This document shows, piece by piece, positions 7,375 through 15,058 of a stretch of 64,000 nt of DNA; position 1 is the stretch's first letter; each line of letters starts with the position of its first letter. The position numbers and the translations under genes are program-made. Location of the stretch: contig JAHEXY010000014.1 of NCBI GenBank assembly GCA_023251875.1, positions 50,329 to 114,328 on the forward strand, given 5' to 3'. The notes below the pieces were generated by a model that was not told where the DNA came from, made no database searches, and saw only the letters and a list, made by a program, of their open reading frames with translations. The stretch is from Bacteroidota bacterium (GTDB taxonomy: Bacteria > Bacteroidota > Bacteroidia > JAHEXY01).

Positions 7375-7563
7375 TTAATTAATTATTCCTAATACCTCAT
7401 CTTTTTTTAGGCCCAAATAATCACTTAGTTCTTGTATTGAAAGTTGCTGATGTTCTTTTTTATTGAGGTAGGATTTTATTTTTTTCAATAGGTCGCGCGA
7501 GTAACGCTCACTCTTTCCCGTGATAAGCATAATATCTTTTGGATAAATAATTATTCTTTTCAT
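7375..7563 (-). CDS. Small helix-turn-helix-like protein, 62 aa (mirror gene)
   Basis: Shares the signature of the 65-aa gene: IIIYPKDIMLITGKSERYSRDLLKKIKSYLNKKEH, then QLSIQELSDYLGLKKDEV, a helix-turn-helix-like second half. It is first inside the island from attL, convergent to the 65-aa gene across the attachment site and divergent from the right 249-aa operon. Strong divergence from its mirror partner, beside nearly identical cassettes, suggests the two regulators or elements had different specificity before the arms were homogenised or acquired. Confidence 0.65.
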   Translation of the reverse strand: MKRIIIYPKDIMLITGKSERYSRDLLKKIKSYLNKKEHQQLSIQELSDYLGLKKDEVLGIIN

Positions 7564-7585
7564 ACTCTATCTATTCTTTATCTAT
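7562..7585 (-). promoter_or_regulatory. Mirror copy of the ATAGATA-type motif
   Basis: In reverse complement, ATAGATAAAG (7576-7585) and ATAGATAGAGTAT (7562-7574) lie directly at the start of the 62-aa gene. They match the pair at 6836-6870 but are separated by 1 base instead of 12. Likely an operator or promoter shared by both small regulators. Confidence 0.45.
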
Positions 7586-7811
7586 AAGGCATTCATACAT
7601 TATTTCTAGTAAACAATATAAAATTAGTAACAAGTGATGAGGAATAGAACTGCAAAATCGGCATAAACTAACACAAAGTTTATGATTCGGAAGTAGAGCA
7701 TTGATAAACCATTCTGCTTGAAATACATTTGAATCATCAAACGAAATTTATTCGCGATAGAATGTAGTTTGATTTAATTCATTTATAAATCACAAACTAA
7801 AAACCATAAAA

Positions 7812-8561
7812 ATGGCACAACAAAAAGGGATTATTAAATTAAAAGGAACTATCGGAGATATTTCTTTTTATAAAACACAAGACGGACATCTTGCTCGTGA
7901 AAAAGGTGGTGTAGATGGCGACCGTATTGCAAACGATGATGCATTTATTAGGACTCGTGAAAATGGTTCTGAATTTGGCGCGTCTGCTTCTTCAGGTAAA
8001 TTGCTGAGAGATGCATTGCGCTCTATGCTCATGACTGCATCCGATAATCGGGTAACAGCTCGATTAATGAAAGTAATGACTGATATTAAAAATCTAGACA
8101 CACTCAATGTACGTGGAGAACGTAGCGTAGGAACTGCAATTGCAAGCCCCTCCGCAAAAGCTTTACTGGATGGTTTTGATTTTAATATTAAGGCAATTTT
8201 AGGAAGCATATTATTTAAACCGTACAGTGTGAATACTGCTACAGGAGAAATAAGCATTCCTTCTCTTGTTCCTTTAAACGATATTAGATTTCCTTCTGGA
8301 TCTACTCATATTAATTTGAAAGGAGCCTGGGCAAAAGTTGATTTTACAAATGGAACTTATGATGTTCAACAATCCAGCTCTGTGAATTTAGCTGTTGATG
8401 GAACATCAACGAACGTTCTATTAACTCCGGCTGCTGTACCAAGTGGATTGGGTACAGATCTGTTTTTATTACAGGTTGAATTCTTTCAACAAGTAAATGG
8501 AGTTCAGTATTCAATGAAAAATGGAGCTTACAATTCTCTCAACATTGTTGATATCCTTTAA
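7812..8561 (+). CDS. 249-aa Bacteroidota cassette protein (right copy)
   Basis: Same length as the left copy with about 18 substitutions. These cluster in the helical middle (residues 86-115: MKVMTDIKN, ERSVGTAIASPS) and the beta-rich half (VDFTNG, AAVPSGLG). The N-terminal 39 residues are identical and the C-terminal 20 nearly so. It heads the right operon and is divergent from the 62-aa gene. The paralogue spread suggests both copies remain functional. No enzyme motif is visible. A structural or assembly role is possible but not shown. Confidence 0.7.
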   Translation: MAQQKGIIKLKGTIGDISFYKTQDGHLAREKGGVDGDRIANDDAFIRTRENGSEFGASASSGKLLRDALRSMLMTASDNRVTARLMKVMTDIKNLDTLNVRGERSVGTAIASPSAKALLDGFDFNIKAILGSILFKPYSVNTATGEISIPSLVPLNDIRFPSGSTHINLKGAWAKVDFTNGTYDVQQSSSVNLAVDGTSTNVLLTPAAVPSGLGTDLFLLQVEFFQQVNGVQYSMKNGAYNSLNIVDIL

Positions 8562-8587
8562 TTATTAATCTTTAAATCTTAAACGAT

Positions 8588-8824
8588 ATGACACTAGTAG
8601 AAAGAATAAAAGCACCTATTCCTAAATTTTTCAAAGTATTACGTACTGTCGGTATTGTATTGGCAGCGGTAGGAGGAGCAATACTTGCGTCTCCTGTTGT
8701 CTTGCCTGCAGCAGTGGTAACTGTTGGAGGCTACATGGTTGTTGCCGGTTCCGTTGCAAGTACAGTAGCTCAAACTACAGTTGATGGAGAGAAAACCAAT
8801 TTACCAAATCCATCAAATGAGTAA
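8588..8824 (+). CDS. Small membrane protein, 78 aa (right copy)
   Basis: Two substitutions from the left copy (Ala to Val in the hydrophobic core, Leu to Pro near the end). A basic amphipathic N-terminus is followed by an Ala/Gly/Val-rich membrane segment (residues 18-62). It lies 26 bases after the 249-aa gene and overlaps the next start by one base. The near-identity, higher than for its neighbours, implies tight constraint on this short membrane protein or recent gene conversion. Confidence 0.65.
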   Translation: MTLVERIKAPIPKFFKVLRTVGIVLAAVGGAILASPVVLPAAVVTVGGYMVVAGSVASTVAQTTVDGEKTNLPNPSNE

Positions 8825-9012
8825 TGGAAGCAAATCAGTCAATAGAAAATGGAACCGTTTTAGGAACTATTGGAGGCACAGCTTTAGCTGTGGTAAATAT
8901 TACATCAACTGATATAGTAAAAACTATTTTGCTTGCTACCATTGGAGCAACAGTTAGTGTTTTAGTTTCATTACTTCTAAAATACTTGGTCCATAAACTT
9001 AAAAAGTTCTAA
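8824..9012 (+). CDS. Small membrane protein, 62 aa (right copy)
   Basis: The first 30 residues are almost identical to the left copy. The second hydrophobic segment and basic tail differ (KYLVHKLKKF versus KWLTRKIKN) while keeping hydrophobicity and charge. It is coupled to the upstream gene through TAATG. Two probable membrane spans. Small size, paired membrane proteins and operon position behind a soluble protein are consistent with a holin- or coat-like role, unproven. Confidence 0.65.
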   Translation: MEANQSIENGTVLGTIGGTALAVVNITSTDIVKTILLATIGATVSVLVSLLLKYLVHKLKKF

Positions 9013-9015
9013 TAG

Positions 9016-9044
9016 AAAAGGTCGCTCTTAATGAGCGGCCTTTT
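9016..9044. terminator. Bidirectional hairpin terminator, right arm
   Basis: AAAAGG-CGCTC pairs with GAGCG-CCTTTT around a TTAAT loop, with an internal T-G pair. It separates the convergent 62-aa and DUF6943-like genes, as in the left arm. Confidence 0.75.
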
Positions 9045-9465
9045 TGCTTTTAAATATCTTGTAGGATAACGCCTGACCCACCTGATGAATTAAAGCAATT
9101 TGCTGCTTCAAGTAAAGTCTCTGTTGATTTAACTGTTTTAAATAATCTAAATACTCTTTATAAGTTTCTAAATCCTGAGAAATTGTAATATTAGCATGAT
9201 GAATAGAAATTGCTAATTCATCAATACGAATAAATTCAATTACTGAACCTACGAGTAAAGGAATAAAGTACCTTCCCTGCCATAAGGCAAAACATAAATT
9301 GTAATAGTGCCATTTTTCTTCTTCAGAATCCGCAACAAAAACATAACAGTTTGCACAATATTCAACCATTGGTTTTCCTGCATTTCTTCCTTTCGATAAA
9401 ATAAAGAAATGAGGTTTTTCATACTTGTTGCCAATCGAGTGGCATTTGATTTTTGATCTAAGCAT
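9028..9465 (-). CDS. DUF6943-like protein (right copy)
   Basis: The 145-residue copy uses the ATG at 9465, the same start chosen on the left. An upstream in-frame extension to 9495 exists but is not needed. KGRNAGKP, CANCYVF, LWQGRYFIPLLVGSVIEFI and the helical C-terminus are all kept. Changes from the left copy are conservative (Thr/Ser, Leu/Val, Asp/Glu, Lys/Gln). The gene converges on the 249/78/62 operon, so it may be independently expressed. Family assignment is from recall of sequence pattern. Biochemical role unknown. Confidence 0.7.
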   Translation of the reverse strand: MLRSKIKCHSIGNKYEKPHFFILSKGRNAGKPMVEYCANCYVFVADSEEEKWHYYNLCFALWQGRYFIPLLVGSVIEFIRIDELAISIHHANITISQDLETYKEYLDYLKQLNQQRLYLKQQIALIHQVGQALSYKIFKSKKAAH

Positions 9466-10508
9466 AATGATGGATTTAAAATTTATACCTCGCAACCATT
9501 TTTAAAAGAGAAAGAAAAAAAGGAAAAAAAAAGAAAAAGAAAGCTTTTTGATTGGCGGGCTATGCTAGGCTGTCAAGGTTTTTGAGAAAAAAATACTACC
9601 CGATTCAATTAAAAAATAAACAAAAGAGGGTGGAGATTTTTTTATCAAAATTCATCTTGACCTTGAAAGCCGATGTGGGGGGCATGTGTGAGCCCGACTA
9701 ACTTTGCGATTTTTTTTATTTGATACTGTATTTTTATTTTTCCTGATTTGTCGATAAATACTTTTCGAAGAGAGAATAGGCTATGTGTGTAAGCGGTAAA
9801 ACAGCCTTGAGCAAACGTGGGAAAATGGATGCAAATAGTGAAATGAAGTGGAGCTTTTGCGTAACGAAATGAAACGGTTTGCAGCCATTGTGCAGCGAGC
9901 CTCCTGCGAGGGGAGTGAGGGTGTGCAGCATAAAAGCCCGGAATGGAATAACGCAAATAATAAAATCCATTTATGCCTTAATGTTATTGCGTAATGAAAT
10001 GAGGGCGTATGCAAACTATGTAGGAGCTTTAATGTGCCAAATAATTAAATCCATTTATACCAACAGATTGGCACAGTGAAGTGAACTACACGAGGGCAAA
10101 AAACATACAATTCAAAAATCAAATTATTCCATGTTTTTTGACCGAAGCCCGAACGACAAAGCAGGCGAGCCTAATATTGGCAGCCGATGGACTGCAAGCG
10201 ACTGAACGAATGAACCGAAACGAAAGCCTGGCTTTGCCGGCTGAAGTGAAGGGAATGAGTGAAGGTGCTTGCAGGACAAAGAGGCTGCCGTGAATGAAAG
10301 CCCTGCAAAAGCAACAAAATATGACAAGCTTGCCCTTTTAGCTTGTGTGTTGGCTGGGCAACCCGAAGGGCATTGGAGCTCTTTTTTATACCTTAAAAAA
10401 TAAACACATCATAAAAATGTGCTACAATGGCTTGGCGAATTTTTTGCTTGCTGGGCTGGAATGAACACTGCTTTACCTGCATTGGGGTTTGTGGGGTGGG
10501 AATATATT
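9466..10508. repeat. Non-coding repeat block, right arm (uninterrupted)
   Basis: About 1 kb without a supportable gene. It is the intact form of the block that the IS110 element splits on the left, and it supplies the empty target site (about 9804-9818). Inner part: purine-rich tract at 9505-9545 and a segment around GTGTGAGCCCGACTAAC. Outer part: G+C-rich repeated fragments with overlapping short open frames on both strands. It ends at AATATATT (10501-10508), eight bases from the next gene's stop. Confidence 0.75.
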
Positions 10509-10515
10509 TAAACTA

Positions 10516-11394
10516 CTATAAGTCTTGTATCAATTCTGATAATTTCTTATGCTTTGAGTTTATTATTTTATCAATATCCTTTTCAAGTTTTTCAGGATCT
10601 ATTAATGTTACATCTTTAGTTTTTACATTATGCTTATAAAAAGTATCAAAAAGTTCCTTCTGAGTAGACTTGGCTGTAGGCTCAATAGCAACTAATTTAG
10701 TATATGTATCCATCTTTAGTTTATTCTTAGCATAGTTAGCTACAGAGTTTTTTATAGCAATTAATTCATACAGCTTATGGGCTAAAGATATTTTATCATT
10801 AACATTAAAATCTATTGCCTGATACAGATCTAAGCTACCATTAGTTGTAACCATCGAAATAGTTGCATTTTTCAGCAAGCCATCAAATGTTAAAGAATTT
10901 AGAACATAATTAATATCTGCTTTTTCTTTAAGCTCCGGTTTGCTTAAATATTTTTTTATTTTTTTAGTGAATGGTTTATTAATTGTTGTATGGACAACTT
11001 CTTTACCTATGAATTTTTCAAAAAGATCTTCAAATGTTTTTTTATTAAGATCAATATCATAAGGCTTAGGAGAGTTAAACTGTATCACACCAGAAGCATA
11101 TTTGCTTAAATAATCTATATAATCCGCATTAAAATTATTTTTAATATTAAATAAAGTTATCTGTTTATCAGATAATTTAATATTTGTTGAATCAACTTTA
11201 TTTTGGATTAATTCAAAAGCATTTTGAGCCAATAGCTTAATGCCGTCAGGAGATAATTTTGCAGCAAAATCAATTTTATCAGTATTAATTTTAAAGAACA
11301 CTCCTTTATCACTTGCAGCTAATAAAGCACAAGCAATCTTTTCATTGGTATAATGATTGGTTTGAATATATAATGGGCTAACAAAAGTTTTCAT
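10516..11394 (-). CDS. Partner protein of HipA-like kinase, 292 aa
   Basis: No signal peptide or recognised enzyme motif. The N-terminus (SPLYIQTNHYTNEKIACALLAASDKGVFFKI) resembles in logic the start of DUF3037 proteins, which accompany HipA_2-type kinases: a strand, a short turn carrying NEK, and a second strand. The rest is helical and lysine-rich. It starts one base after the stop of the kinase gene, so the two are co-translated. It is probably a substrate, regulator or antitoxin of the kinase. That is inferred from context, not from any recognised domain. Confidence 0.55.
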   Translation of the reverse strand: MKTFVSPLYIQTNHYTNEKIACALLAASDKGVFFKINTDKIDFAAKLSPDGIKLLAQNAFELIQNKVDSTNIKLSDKQITLFNIKNNFNADYIDYLSKYASGVIQFNSPKPYDIDLNKKTFEDLFEKFIGKEVVHTTINKPFTKKIKKYLSKPELKEKADINYVLNSLTFDGLLKNATISMVTTNGSLDLYQAIDFNVNDKISLAHKLYELIAIKNSVANYAKNKLKMDTYTKLVAIEPTAKSTQKELFDTFYKHNVKTKDVTLIDPEKLEKDIDKIINSKHKKLSELIQDL

Positions 11395-11395
11395 A

Positions 11396-12235
11396 TTACA
11401 AGAGTTTTAATGATTCGTACATTTTATTAGAAATTCGACTCAAACGATTAGGGTTTGACAAAAATTTCACTACCCTTTCATTTAGATTTTCAGGTATCTC
11501 CCACGAACAATGAAACAATGTAAACGCACTTTGTATGGCTTTAAGATATACTTCATTGTACGAATTTACAAATTCTTCTAATACCTTCAATCTTAATTTT
11601 TTAGGCACAAACTTAATGTAGCTATTAAAGTATTCACTATCAATTAGTTTTGAACCGTAATGAATATTGTCATCTGGCTTAAAGAATCGCAATCCATCAA
11701 TGCCACCAAAAATAAAAGCATGATCTATCGCATAAAATGTAAGTTGCCTTTTACCATCAATTACAGATTCTGATTCCAATAAATTTATATTATCAGCCCT
11801 TCCTCTATCACAATTGTCAACCATTAAATCAAAAGCAGCTATTTTAATTAAATCAGTATGATTGGTATAACGATTTACTTCTTTTTTTGATGCAAATAAC
11901 TGAGTTCCATTAACGAGGCTAGATGCTTTTATTAATTTAGATCCAAAACAAATAGCATTAGGCCAAGCTCTTTGGTTATGCTTTAAATCCTTTTTAACAC
12001 ATGAATCAGATGATAACTGAACAAGAGCAATATCTGGTGTTTTTATGTCAAGTGCGACCAATAAACGATTTGCAATAATTTCATAAGCTAAGCAATCTAA
12101 TTCTTCTTTTTTTACCGAAATCCTATACTTGCAATAGTAAATGTCTCCATCATTGCATTCAAATTTCATTGGATGGTGACCATCTGTTTCTTCTTCTCGT
12201 ATAAAATAGGTTGTGTTTACTAGAGGTATTTTCAT
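11396..12235 (-). CDS. HipA_2-like protein kinase
   Basis: A 279-residue protein with kinase landmarks of the HipA family. YCKYRISVKKEELDCLAYEIIANRLL (residues 34-58) reads as the lysine strand plus the conserved helix. CFGSKLI is near 96. The catalytic loop FDLMVDNCDRGRADNINLL near 136 carries the D-x-N-x-x-R and downstream N of the family, and FYAIDHAFIFGG near 167 serves as the metal-binding Asp motif. The length matches the minimal HipA_2 type rather than the 430-aa HipA toxin. It is first gene of a two-gene operon with the 292-aa partner, as in kinase/DUF3037 pairs. Toxin or defence activity is possible, not demonstrated. Confidence 0.7.
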   Translation of the reverse strand: MKIPLVNTTYFIREEETDGHHPMKFECNDGDIYYCKYRISVKKEELDCLAYEIIANRLLVALDIKTPDIALVQLSSDSCVKKDLKHNQRAWPNAICFGSKLIKASSLVNGTQLFASKKEVNRYTNHTDLIKIAAFDLMVDNCDRGRADNINLLESESVIDGKRQLTFYAIDHAFIFGGIDGLRFFKPDDNIHYGSKLIDSEYFNSYIKFVPKKLRLKVLEEFVNSYNEVYLKAIQSAFTLFHCSWEIPENLNERVVKFLSNPNRLSRISNKMYESLKLL

Positions 12236-12303
12236 TCAGGTAATATAAATTTGATCCTATCTTATTCTTTTATTTTCATTTCCAATACCGAAATTAATCA
12301 ATT

Positions 12304-12339
12304 TTACCGGCAGGCAAAAACGGTAATATTTACCGGTAA
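12304..12339. promoter_or_regulatory. TTACCGG repeats with a 10-bp palindrome
   Basis: TTACCGG (12304-12310), CGGTAA (12321-12326) and the perfect palindrome TTACCGGTAA (12330-12339) lie in the 131-base gap between the kinase operon and the ATPase gene. Spaced inverted copies suggest an operator for one of the island regulators. The protein is unknown. Confidence 0.4.
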
Positions 12340-12366
12340 CTGATATACTGAGCCAATAACTGGCTC

Positions 12367-12996
12367 TTAAGCCCTTTTATCATTTACGGATTTATCAAAT
12401 GAAAATAAATTAAACATTTCCCTCATTCTTGATCTTATCCGATTACCATAAGTGGCTTCAATTTCAGAAGCTGAGAGATTTGTAGTTATGTGTGTTACGA
12501 GCTTGCGAGAAACGAATAAATCGTATCTGCTCAAAAGAATTTCTCCCATAACATTACATTCATTGCCATAGTATTTTAAATTATTTTCAATTCCTAAATC
12601 ATCAAAACAATATGTTTTTGGTACAAAACTTTGAAAGCTGTTGCGGCTGTATTTGTGTATTGTTTCATAACCTTCCTTAATAAACTCAAAACTTATCTCT
12701 CTGCAGGATTTAATTATAAGCCGGCTTTGAGTAGGTTCGAAGAAGCGCACCAAAGACATAAGCGTAGTTTTTCCACAACCTACAGGGCCTGTGAGCAAAA
12801 TCCCTTTATCTAAATTAACATTAAGTTGCGAAGCAACTAATGTATCATGCAGGAAATAACAAAGCAATTTGCGAAGCAAATCTTTGTCATCCTCAAAAAC
12901 TTTGAAGTGTTTACCATATAGCTCAATCCCCTTATTTTCTAGCTGTATAATAGCTTTATCATAATTATAAGGGTTCTGCATAATCTTTGTTTCCAT
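12367..12996 (-). CDS. DnaC/IstB-like AAA+ ATPase
   Basis: A 209-residue ATPase with Walker A GPVGCGKTT near residue 68, Walker B CFDDLG near 128, sensor-type TTNLSASEIEATYGNRIRSRM near 169 (sensor 1 Asn and box VII Arg). This is the helicase-loader pattern (DnaC/IstB). It probably loads the replicative helicase onto the element. It overlaps the upstream Rep-like gene by 32 bases, as is common in these operons, so both act in island replication. Met6 is an alternative start that would shorten the overlap. Confidence 0.8.
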   Translation of the reverse strand: METKIMQNPYNYDKAIIQLENKGIELYGKHFKVFEDDKDLLRKLLCYFLHDTLVASQLNVNLDKGILLTGPVGCGKTTLMSLVRFFEPTQSRLIIKSCREISFEFIKEGYETIHKYSRNSFQSFVPKTYCFDDLGIENNLKYYGNECNVMGEILLSRYDLFVSRKLVTHITTNLSASEIEATYGNRIRSRMREMFNLFSFDKSVNDKRA

Positions 12997-13771
12997 GGGT
13001 CTGAAGTTTTCCGGCTCTACTTTTTATTTCAGTGCTAAATTTATTTGAATTTAATATCCAGTTATGGGCTGCAGCTTGCCAATTTTGCATAGGTGTTTTA
13101 CCTCCTACAAGCCAACCATTACTCTCAAAGTAATTGTAAAACTTTTCTGCCTCAATTGTTAACCATTGCTTTTCTGTAAAGTAACTTTTGATTTCTTCGA
13201 GCATTGGTATTTTTCTTTTTTGACGCAAACTTTTTTCTTTTTGACTTTGCAACTCTTTAGAATTATTTTTTAAGTTATCATCAGAAATTAATTTTTTAGA
13301 ATATTTTTTTTGTGCTTGTTCATCCAAGTTTAAACTGTTTAAATTGTTTGTATTGTTTAAACTGTTTATAGAAGGTATCACAACCTTAGCAAGAGCTTTA
13401 TCACTACCTTTATCACTACCTTTATCACTACCTTTATCACTACCTTTATCACTACCTTTATTAAAAGTGTACAGGTAAATTTTGCTTCCTTTATTTGGAT
13501 TGAATGAAGGCATGTATTTCAAATAGCCCCATGAATCTAACTCCCTTAAACATTTTGTATAGGTATTTGTCGAACCAATTTTTGATGACTGCATTAGCTC
13601 CTCCCTACAAATTGAAATGGGATTACGAAATTTTGATAGGTTCCAGTTTTGAAATAAAGAATAATACAAACTGATGTGCAAAGCACTAAGCCGATTATCG
13701 ACATTGAATTTTTCTGATATACCTAAAAGATGTTGAATATAATTTACTTTCTGTTTTTCATCTGGTATCAT
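12965..13771 (-). CDS. Replication initiator-like protein with winged-helix N-terminus
   Basis: The frame opens at 13819. The ATG at 13771 (MIPDEKQKV) is preferred since it leaves only a 14-base overlap with the HTH gene. Residues 20-105 (after this start) look like a winged helix: ALHISLYYSLFQNWN, ISICREELMQSSKIGSTNTYTKCLRELDSWGYLKY. A (GSDK)5 repeat linker follows, then a low-complexity Asn/Ser stretch. The C-terminal domain has EAEKFYNYFESNGWLVGGKTPMQNW, a DnaD-like motif common in Bacteroidota mobile elements. It probably binds the island origin and recruits the ATPase encoded next. Confidence 0.65.
   Translation of the reverse strand: MIPDEKQKVNYIQHLLGISEKFNVDNRLSALHISLYYSLFQNWNLSKFRNPISICREELMQSSKIGSTNTYTKCLRELDSWGYLKYMPSFNPNKGSKIYLYTFNKGSDKGSDKGSDKGSDKGSDKALAKVVIPSINSLNNTNNLNSLNLDEQAQKKYSKKLISDDNLKNNSKELQSQKEKSLRQKRKIPMLEEIKSYFTEKQWLTIEAEKFYNYFESNGWLVGGKTPMQNWQAAAHNWILNSNKFSTEIKSRAGKLQTHGNKDYAEPL
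13396..13461. repeat. 12-bp tandem repeat, 5.5 units, inside the Rep-like gene
   Basis: The unit CTTTATCACTAC is repeated exactly from 13396 to 13455, with a partial sixth unit. On the coding (minus) strand each unit is one in-frame Gly-Ser-Asp-Lys. Because the unit is a multiple of three, slippage changes linker length without frameshift. Confidence 0.9.
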
Positions 13772-14072
13772 TAGCAAAGCTATTGCGTTTATTGCGTTGT
13801 AAAATGGTATTGATATCATCTAAGGAATAGAATATTACCCCACCTACTTTAGTATAGGGCAAAGTACCATTAATGCGTAGGTTTTGTAAGGTGCCGGGAG
13901 ATATACCCAACATTCTTTGCACTTGATGAGATTTAAGCCAACGGGCATTGGCTTCTTCTATACTTTTTTTACTGTCTTTATTTGATGGAGGTATTAGAAG
14001 TTTTTTGAGTTCTTCAAATAACTCCATTTTAAATTCATGAAAATCTTCTGTAGTTAAAATTGTTGCTGCCAT
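13758..14072 (-). CDS. Excisionase-like helix-turn-helix protein
   Basis: The frame opens at 14117, but the ATG at 14072 (MAATILTTEDF) fits the family start. A short helical N-terminus with LFEELKKLL precedes the DNA-binding part near residues 55-90: WLKSHQVQRMLGISPGTLQNLRINGTLPYTKVGGVIFYSLDDI, a MerR/Xis-type wing-helix. Proteins of this kind regulate excision and replication operons of Bacteroides-type conjugative transposons. It lies upstream of and overlaps the Rep-like gene, so it is likely the first gene of that operon. Confidence 0.8.
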   Translation of the reverse strand: MAATILTTEDFHEFKMELFEELKKLLIPPSNKDSKKSIEEANARWLKSHQVQRMLGISPGTLQNLRINGTLPYTKVGGVIFYSLDDINTILQRNKRNSFANDTR

Positions 14073-14193
14073 ATCATTTATTATTAATGTTTGGCAAAAT
14101 TCAACAATAAATATCATTTTCTTTCCCCAGTTGAACCGAGTTGGGTAATATTTTTGTGAAAAATACTATTATTAAATTTGGTTTTATTTAACT

Positions 14194-15039
14194 TCATTTA
14201 CTATCTATTTTGTCAATTTTACGTGTTAAATTTTCCTTTAGCATATCTAAAAATTTTGTTTTCCCTGTTTTCCGAGTTCTGATTTCTGCCCAGGTTCTAT
14301 AAATGTCTCCCAAGTCTACATTAAATGCAATTTGAAAGAAGACCGCAATATCCTTTAATTCTGCATTTCCTTTATTAAAACAGCCCGATGCATGAAGGGC
14401 ATAAACTAATTCTGTAAGCCCAACTTTACTATCATTCCATTGCATTCTATCTTTGAGTACAGATAGTGTTTTACCTGCCCCATCTTTTCTTTCTAATGAT
14501 TCTATTGCTCCTTTTAAGTATATTTCCAGTAAATCATTTGCCAATATTTTTGATACTCTATAATCATGGCTTGTACTAAATGTAGGATCAGAATTAAAAA
14601 TAAAAGAATCGAGATGTAAGCGAATATCTTGCTTACCTCTTACAAAATATTTATCATCTAAATGAGAATAATTTGCCCTATAATATTGGTAAAATTCAAG
14701 ATTATTATCAAAAAAACGTTTTAATTTATCAAGCTCATTCTCCAAATATTTTCTTTGAATTTTATCACTTCCTATTGGTCGCTTGGTTTCAATATTGAAA
14801 ATTTTGGTATAATATATGAGACGAGAAAATATAGATGGTTTTAAAGATTTAAAAAAGTGAATTTCATCAGTTATCGTTTTAAATTTTGATGAATTAATCT
14901 CTTTTTTTATTTCATCAAGATTAAATCTTAGCAACGCAATAGCAAGTTCTGATTTTATAAGAACATTGCTTTGTTCTAGCTCTAATTCTTTAATCTGACT
15001 ATCTGTTTCTGAAATTATTTTATTTAAAGTTCGTATCAA
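14194..15039 (-). CDS. rteC: RteC-like protein
   Basis: A 281-residue protein matching the RteC family of CTnDOT-type elements. It has a helical N-terminal half, SLKPSIFSRLIYYTKIFNIE near 66, FYQYYRANYSHLDDKYFVRG near 115, and the C-terminal block KVGLTELVYALHASGCFNKG...IAVFFQIAFNVDLGDIYRTW...RKTGKTKFLD near 211-270, which is winged-helix-like. In CTnDOT, RteC activates excision genes. Here it would control island excision. The initiation codon is an apparent TTG at 15039: there is no ATG upstream in frame and none until late in the protein. RteA/RteB partners are absent from the window. Confidence 0.85.
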   Translation of the reverse strand: MIRTLNKIISETDSQIKELELEQSNVLIKSELAIALLRFNLDEIKKEINSSKFKTITDEIHFFKSLKPSIFSRLIYYTKIFNIETKRPIGSDKIQRKYLENELDKLKRFFDNNLEFYQYYRANYSHLDDKYFVRGKQDIRLHLDSFIFNSDPTFSTSHDYRVSKILANDLLEIYLKGAIESLERKDGAGKTLSVLKDRMQWNDSKVGLTELVYALHASGCFNKGNAELKDIAVFFQIAFNVDLGDIYRTWAEIRTRKTGKTKFLDMLKENLTRKIDKIDSK

Positions 15040-15058
15040 TTTTATTATGATTCTATTT

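Larger units (their letters stand above)
2398..10508. repeat. 8.1-kb imperfect inverted repeat with cassette-bearing arms
   Basis: Sequence from 2398 rightward reappears in reverse complement from 10508 leftward, starting at AATATATTCC on both sides. Matching stretches cover the non-coding blocks, the convergent DUF6943-like genes (4974-5411 / 9028-9465), the small membrane genes and the 249-aa genes (5892-6641 / 7812-8561). Similarity fades about 20 bases upstream of the 249-aa start codons, leaving a diverged centre at about 6665-7790. The left arm is about 1.5 kb longer because of the IS110 insertion at 3080. The 249-aa proteins differ at about 18 positions, the 78-aa proteins at two. Confidence 0.9.

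Noticed and set aside
13396..13461. Regular 12-bp repeats as a CRISPR-like array
   Set aside because: Units are contiguous without spacers and lie in frame inside a gene. No cas gene is present.
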